Source: Treponema sp.
GTDB lineage: Bacteria; Spirochaetota; Spirochaetia; Treponematales; Treponemataceae
Direction of reading: 5' to 3'
Assembly (NCBI GenBank): GCA_017935745.1
Contig: JAGBGX010000007.1
Span: 1-64,000, forward strand
DNA: 64,000 nucleotides
In this document: piece after piece, positions 60,410 through 64,000 of the stretch
Layout of the letters: each line of letters begins with the position of its first letter
How positions within the stretch are numbered: position 1 is the stretch's first letter
Program-made: the position numbers and the translations under genes
The notes under the pieces: model-generated
What the model saw: only the letters and a program-made list of their open reading frames with translations
What the model was told of the DNA's origin: nothing
Databases searched by the model: none

Positions 60410-61177
60410 TTACGCATTCATGGCGTCAACAATCTGCGCGGGCTTTACGGTCAGCTCCACCCACGCCGGAACAAAGCCGCATTTCAGCGCGTTCCTCACA
60501 GAGGCGATGTTCGACCACGCGGCGCAATAGAACGGCACCTTGCCCCGGTGGAGCGTTTCTGCCGCAAGCACGCTGGTGAGCGCGGAGGCAAGCCCCTGCC
60601 TGCGGTATTCAGGAAGGACATCCACGCCAATCTGCCACATGGTTCCGCAGTCGGCGGAGCAGCCTGCAAGCGCGGCAAGCCTTCCGCAGTCGAACGCACC
60701 GGCGCACAGGACGTCAAGTTCCTTCCGCTTTTCGCACAGCGCGTTGCTCCATTCAGGCAGGTACAGCCCGGAAAAGCCAGGCGGCTCAAGCAGCCTCACT
60801 TCGTACCGGCATACGGAAGGCCGCAGACGCTCCACGTCCGGCAGGAAGTATTCCGCCATATAGCACGCCTTCTGCCCGTGCGGTGAAAGGCGCGCGTCAA
60901 GCCAGTGGATGGCAGGCGTCTCGAAGCAGCGGAATGACGGAAACTTTTGCAGGTACTCCTCCACGTCCGCGCGGAAAGCGTCCTGCGTTCCGGCAACAAC
61001 GCCGCAGCCGTAGGAAACGAGCGTGCAGGACACAGTCTGCTCGTAATAGGCACGCGCGTCCGCTCCAAGCCGCAGCGGAACGACAGCATTCTGCGCCTTC
61101 ATGAAATCTTCCGGCGCGCAGCCGATGTCCCGCGCAGACTGCTCAAGCGCAATCCGCATCACGTCACTGTTCGTCAT
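60410..61177 (-). CDS. GNAT N-acetyltransferase
   Basis: 255 residues from the ATG at 61177 (GGAGGATGCGTC upstream). The C-terminal GNAT half has TMWQIGVDVLPEYRRQGLASALTSVLAAETLHRGKVPFYCAAWSNIASVRNALKCGF, with the R-R-Q-G-L-A acetyl-CoA loop. The N-terminal 130 residues are less conserved. Substrate unknown. A single gene. Confidence 0.82.
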   Translation of the reverse strand: MTNSDVMRIALEQSARDIGCAPEDFMKAQNAVVPLRLGADARAYYEQTVSCTLVSYGCGVVAGTQDAFRADVEEYLQKFPSFRCFETPAIHWLDARLSPHGQKACYMAEYFLPDVERLRPSVCRYEVRLLEPPGFSGLYLPEWSNALCEKRKELDVLCAGAFDCGRLAALAGCSADCGTMWQIGVDVLPEYRRQGLASALTSVLAAETLHRGKVPFYCAAWSNIASVRNALKCGFVPAWVELTVKPAQIVDAMNA

Positions 61178-61349
61178 GACGCATCCTCCAAAATCAGTTT
61201 TGATTTCAAACTGTATCTGCAATCATCCGTCCTGTCAATGACGGCTGAATGAAGGAGCGGCATTTTTTGTTTGTAAAGCGAACTGAAAAATGGCGGAAAC
61301 AAATTGAAAATCCTCTGATGTCCGTCAAAAAACAGACTGAAGCGAAAAC

Positions 61350-61370
61350 AGCCGGCACTGTATGCCGGCT
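61350..61370 (-). terminator. Probable terminator of the HU-like gene
   Basis: AGCCGGC / GCCGGCT around a 7-base loop, with a moderately T-rich stretch following on the minus strand. It lies 80 bases downstream of the minus-strand gene at 61451. The rest of the 61178-61450 gap holds nothing recognisable. Confidence 0.4.
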
Positions 61371-61450
61371 GAATAGCTATCAAAAAACTGTTTCTGTACG
61401 GTTACCGATACGGACACCATACTATTTAGACACGCACTGTGTATGACCAA

Positions 61451-62221
61451 TCACGCGATTGTTACTGTTTTTTCATACACAAGGGAACGTATTGTCTTGT
61501 TGATTTTTGTTCCTCTGCCGGCAGCCGTTCGAACTACGAGCGAAAAATGATTTCCGCTTTCAAACGAATCTGGCAGAATCAGTTCAAGGTATGTTGATGT
61601 ATTTTTGAAAAACTTATGCTCGTCTATGCGGATCCAATCACTTTCCGTTGTATCTATTGTACCATCTGCCTGCTGCGGAGCAAAAAACAGTCCTGTTTTT
61701 TCACTGTCGCCTGCTATTTTCAATCGTCGTCCTGTTATGCGGACAGGCATTCCGTTTGTAACGGTGCAGTCCGTCTTGTGCGTAGCAAGGTCTTCTATTT
61801 GATTTATAACAGGCATTGTTTCTTCTTGCAGTGCAACAGAAATATCGGTTTTTCTGACTGCTTCAAGAGCTTCCGCCGATGGAGTAAAGCCGAGCGCAAG
61901 TGCCGGAATTTCTTCCACAGATGGATTTTCATTTTCTATGCTTCCCTGTGCGCTCGGGTAGAGCGTGCCGAGTTCAAAAAGATTTACAGAAACACCCTGC
62001 TGCAAAAGTTCAAGGACGGCATCCTTGAACAGCATTTGCGTTGCAACAAGCGTTGCCTTGTCTACTAACGACGAGCGTTGAAGAATTGTAGCAATGACAT
62101 TGTTCATGCCCGCAGTGTTCCGTTTGACTTTTGCATAACTGGAATCATCTTCTCTAAAATGATTTTTATGTACTGTTACATTTACAGAACCGTTTATCAG
62201 TTCAATTTTATTTGTATTCAT
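61451..62221 (-). CDS. HU-like DNA-binding protein with DUF4469 C-terminal domain
   Basis: 256 residues from the ATG at 62221 (AGGTGAT ribosome site). The N-terminal half resembles IHF/HU-like proteins (VIATILQRSSLVDKATLVATQMLFKDAVLELLQQGVSVNLFELGTLYP). The C-terminal half is DUF4469-like (VRITGRRLKIAGDSEKTGLFF, LVVRTAAGRGTKINKTIRSLVY). This architecture is common in Bacteroidetes and Treponema and may bind DNA or act in chromosome structure. A single gene. Confidence 0.7.
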   Translation of the reverse strand: MNTNKIELINGSVNVTVHKNHFREDDSSYAKVKRNTAGMNNVIATILQRSSLVDKATLVATQMLFKDAVLELLQQGVSVNLFELGTLYPSAQGSIENENPSVEEIPALALGFTPSAEALEAVRKTDISVALQEETMPVINQIEDLATHKTDCTVTNGMPVRITGRRLKIAGDSEKTGLFFAPQQADGTIDTTESDWIRIDEHKFFKNTSTYLELILPDSFESGNHFSLVVRTAAGRGTKINKTIRSLVYEKTVTIA

Positions 62222-62283
62222 AAGGATCACCTCATTGTGTGTAAAAAAGAATTTCAGCAAAAACGGCTTTCCGCTTTTACATC

Positions 62284-62313
62284 TTGAACACCGGCGTTCA
62301 TGCGTGGTACACT
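62284..62313 (+). promoter_or_regulatory. Promoter of a candidate small RNA
   Basis: TTGAAC (62284-62289), 18-base spacer, TACACT (62308-62313) on the plus strand, directed towards the terminator at 62348-62389 with no gene between. Confidence 0.35.
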
Positions 62314-62319
62314 ATGCTT

Positions 62320-62389
62320 GCAGACAGTATGTATTACGCATATTGAACCGGCTGTTTATAACGACGTTGTAAACAGCCGGCTTTTTTTT
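62320..62389 (+). ncRNA. Candidate orphan small RNA
   Basis: About 70 bases lie between a good promoter (62284-62313) and a strong terminator, with no ORF. The transcript would be a short single-stranded 5' part followed by the terminator stem. It lies between two minus-strand genes, so no other transcript needs this plus-strand terminator. Existence is inferred from these two signals only. Confidence 0.35.
62348..62389 (+). terminator. Strong plus-strand rho-independent terminator
   Basis: CCGGCTGTTTA (62348-62358) and TAAACAGCCGG (62370-62380) form an 11-bp perfect stem with an 11-base loop, followed by eight T. Confidence 0.7.
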
Positions 62390-62436
62390 ACCGTCCGCCT
62401 GTTCCGGTACTTTCAGACGGACACTTTCTTTTTTCA

Positions 62437-63006
62437 TCAGCCCACCTCCATTTTCTCCTGATAGAAAAGAGCGACAAGCCTGTTGTTTGCCTCTCTTTCA
62501 CAAATACTCGGATATATCATTGATTTGTTGTACTGGGCAACAATGTTCCGTGCAAATTCTATGCTTATGCCGAACGTATCTGCTATTTCAAATGAGTTGG
62601 AAAGCCGAAGTTTGTAAATCATTCCGAGCGGAACAAGGGCTGTCTTTGCAAAAAAGTTTGCTTCCTGCTCATTTTTGGCAGTATGCTTTGTATGTTCGAG
62701 CATAATATGCGCTATTTCGTGCATAATCGTAAAACGGATGCGTTCCGGCGGCATTCGGTCATTGTAATACACCTGATAGCATCCCCTGTCTATGTTGAAC
62801 AGCAAAAAACCGTCATCGGAACAGTGCATCGAATATTCCGTACAGTCCGGCTTCAAAGCCGAATATTTGATAAGACGGATTCCGAGACGGTGGCACAGTT
62901 CATATACATTGACGGGAAATTCCGTATATCCTAAGTCTTCATACATATCCGCGACAACTTCCTTTATCTCTTCATACCGTTCTCCTGTTATGCTGTCTTT
63001 TATCAT
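62437..63006 (-). CDS. ImmA/IrrE-family metallopeptidase
   Basis: 189 residues from the ATG at 63006, which overlaps the stop of the XRE gene (ATGA) and has AGGAGG upstream. The zinc motif is H96-EIA-H100 in TIMHEIAHIMLEHTKH, followed by NEQEANFFAKTALVP, the family's second Glu helix, and a helix-turn-helix-like end. It presumably cleaves or senses its XRE partner. Unlike the copy at 28360, this pair is intact. Confidence 0.85.
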   Translation of the reverse strand: MIKDSITGERYEEIKEVVADMYEDLGYTEFPVNVYELCHRLGIRLIKYSALKPDCTEYSMHCSDDGFLLFNIDRGCYQVYYNDRMPPERIRFTIMHEIAHIMLEHTKHTAKNEQEANFFAKTALVPLGMIYKLRLSNSFEIADTFGISIEFARNIVAQYNKSMIYPSICEREANNRLVALFYQEKMEVG

Positions 63007-63329
63007 CTGTCCTCCTGTAAAAGCAAAGCAAGGAACTTTGTTTTTTGTTCTATCGTCAAGCATTTTGCATTTCGAGCCAAAAGCCGATACGATTTTTCAA
63101 TGTCATTGTTCATATCTTTTTCAGGCTCTTCGCCGTTCAAAAGGTAGTCTGTTGTTACATTGAGTGCATTCGCAATATTTAAAAGAATTGCCCCGCGCGG
63201 CACCCGGTCGCCCTTTATATAATGTGAAACAGCCGCTTCCGTTACCCCTGCTCTTACAGCAAGTTCTTTTTGAGATATTCCCTGCGATTCCAAAAGATTT
63301 TTTAATCTTGAAACCATAACATTTTCCAT
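63003..63329 (-). CDS. XRE-family regulator partnered with ImmA
   Basis: 108 residues from the ATG at 63329 (GGAGG upstream; an in-frame ATG 12 bases later is possible). VSRLKNLLESQGISQKELAVRAGVTEAAVSHYIKGDRVPRGAILLNIANALNVTTDYLLNGEEP is a Cro/C1-type domain. The upstream region holds the GTTAC-N5-GTAAC array, its probable target. Confidence 0.87.
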   Translation of the reverse strand: MENVMVSRLKNLLESQGISQKELAVRAGVTEAAVSHYIKGDRVPRGAILLNIANALNVTTDYLLNGEEPEKDMNNDIEKSYRLLARNAKCLTIEQKTKFLALLLQEDR

Positions 63330-63431
63330 TTCACCAAAACCTCCTGTCCATCCCCTTGTATAAAGATACAATATAATTACCATTTTGTCAAGTTTTTATT
63401 TTCGTTTTTATATCACAAGTAACATACCAAC

Positions 63432-63542
63432 GTTACTTGCAGTAAATATGTGTGATTACATACTGTAACAAGCCATAGTTACACAATGTAACGTACGGAA
63501 TGTTACCCTGTGTAACCATTTTTCTTGGTTACCCTATGTAAC
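63432..63542. repeat. Array of GTTAC-N5-GTAAC dyads (array 3)
   Basis: Five 15-bp dyads start at 63432, 63455, 63478, 63502 and 63528; centres are 23, 23, 24 and 26 bases apart. The last three are perfect in their arms. Degenerate units may follow near 63554 and 63573. They lie between the minus-strand XRE gene and cas9/tracrRNA and form a long cooperative operator, presumably for the XRE protein. The remaining 63590-63690 stretch shows no gene. Confidence 0.75.
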
Positions 63543-63693
63543 AAAATGCAGCGGACACATACGGTAAGCAAAACAACGTAAAAATCAGACAAGAGAACAA
63601 TCCAAAAATAACAGCAATTAGTATATTATTATGAAAAATGTGGCACCTCCATTAGAATATATAATGGAATTTTCACAAAAACTGATTTATAAT

Positions 63694-63767
63694 AAAAAAA
63701 AGCTCCGCGGAGTACGCGGAGCACTAGTCACAATGACTTCGGCATATAGCCTTATTGTGATTTGGTT
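63694..63767 (-). ncRNA. tracrRNA of the type II CRISPR system
   Basis: On the minus strand: a 5' anti-repeat part (AATAAACCAAATCACAATAA), the nexus hairpin GGC-TATAT-GCC (63741-63751), a second hairpin AGTCA-TTG-TGACT (63725-63737), and a terminator stem GCTCCGCG/CGCGGAGC (63702-63722) followed by U8. AAGGCTATATGCCGAAGT is close to the conserved nexus of type II-C tracrRNAs. A promoter TTGCAA (63802-63797), 17 bases, TATATT (63779-63774) predicts a start near 63767 and an RNA of about 74 nt. Confidence 0.8.
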
Positions 63768-63802
63768 TATTAAAATATAGTGCATAATCTTATATTTTGC
63801 AA
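63762..63802. promoter_or_regulatory. Overlapping divergent promoters for cas9 and tracrRNA
   Basis: Plus strand, towards cas9: TTGGTT (63762-63767), 17 bases, TAATCT (63785-63790). Minus strand, towards tracrRNA: TTGCAA (63802-63797), 17 bases, TATATT (63779-63774). The two boxes interleave within 41 bases, and the cas9 -35 box falls on the 5' end of the anti-repeat. Confidence 0.5.
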
Positions 63803-63829
63803 GAAAAGAATAACAGAGCAAGGATAAAA

Positions 63830-64000
63830 ATGAAACGACTGGGACTTGATATTGGAACGAATTCTATCGGCTGGGCAATTATTGATGAAAAAAATGAGAA
63901 GAAGCACATTCAAAACTGCGGAGTGTATATCTTCCCTGAAGGCGTGAAAATTGAAAAGGGCGTTGAAAGCTCAAAAGCGGCGGAAAGAACCGCCTTCCGT
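63830..64000 (+). CDS. cas9: Cas9 N-terminus (probably type II-C); continues beyond the window
   Basis: 57 codons, open at the right edge. RLGLDIGTNSIGWAIID is the RuvC-I motif with the catalytic Asp7. GVYIFPEGVKIEKG followed by SSKAAERTAFR leads into the Arg-rich bridge helix and is typical of the Bacteroidetes/spirochete II-C group. AAGGA lies seven bases before the ATG. cas1, cas2 and the array should lie to the right; the type call rests on these few residues and the tracrRNA. Confidence 0.88.
   Translation, partial: MKRLGLDIGTNSIGWAIIDEKNEKKHIQNCGVYIFPEGVKIEKGVESSKAAERTAFR

Noticed and set aside
63631-63780. Small plus-strand ORF of about 48 codons reading through the tracrRNA
   Set aside because: It has no ribosome site and its second half is the complement of the tracrRNA hairpins, which explain the sequence better.

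Overview
The window looks like part of the chromosome of a fermentative, host-associated spirochete, most likely a gut or rumen Treponema. I infer this from the mix of gene families: a porin-like protein with an Ala-rich signal peptide at the left edge, many short-lipobox lipoproteins (GH5 cellulase, DUF362, CotH, DUF4349), HydE and HydG for an [FeFe] hydrogenase, and a type II-C Cas9 at the right edge. No rRNA, tRNA, complete insertion sequence or CRISPR array is visible. Housekeeping stretches (1-13 kb, 45-61 kb) are GC-moderate to GC-rich. The defence stretch (13-18 kb and 28-44 kb) and the wzy-centred polysaccharide genes are clearly AT-richer and look acquired.

Layout. 0-13 kb: a TetR regulator, membrane protein, YchJ, RlmB and TerB-like genes; hydE and hydG, each with its own promoter; a RelB/YoeB toxin-antitoxin pair; a cellulase lipoprotein; a DUF362 lipoprotein; a flavodoxin-like reductase; and a frameshifted alpha/beta hydrolase. 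13-18 kb: a GNAT-plus-membrane protein facing a minus-strand set of DuOB, two DUF488 proteins and a protein with a Gly-rich hydrophobic helix, a candidate nucleic-acid or defence module. 18-26 kb: a minus-strand capsule/O-antigen operon (flippase, glycosyltransferases, polymerase, acyltransferase) whose distal glycosyltransferase is frameshifted. 26-28 kb: a divergent small-protein/XRE pair lying between two arrays of degenerate 22-23 bp dyad repeats.

28-44 kb is a defence and decay island: an XRE (frameshifted) with an ImmA/IrrE peptidase behind a 42-bp perfect palindrome; a LysR fragment; a HigB-HigA-SecB-like toxin-antitoxin-chaperone operon; a broken type I restriction locus (hsdS tail and hsdM pseudogene) interrupted by an HNH protein, a GC-rich structured element and RhuM; a Wadjet system (jetABC, with jetD on the opposite strand and a frameshift in jetC); and an HTH protein plus a NYN/PIN-like nuclease. 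44-47 kb: a MATE transporter between two copies of a LysR leader, then the LysR gene.

47-55 kb: a complete minus-strand tryptophan operon, trpE-trpGD-trpCF-trpB-trpA, with two gene fusions and a strong promoter/dyad upstream of trpE. 55-61 kb: cupin/AraC, GNAT/XRE, CotH, DUF4349 and GNAT genes. 61-64 kb: an HU-like protein, a candidate small RNA, an XRE-ImmA pair preceded by a third dyad array, a minus-strand tracrRNA and, divergent from it, the first 57 codons of cas9.

Two themes recur and are not explained by standard features. First, small XRE genes are accompanied by arrays of locus-specific dyads repeated every two helical turns. Second, a dispersed set of short hairpins, often in tandem, shares loop sequences while the arms differ; some of these lie inside genes.
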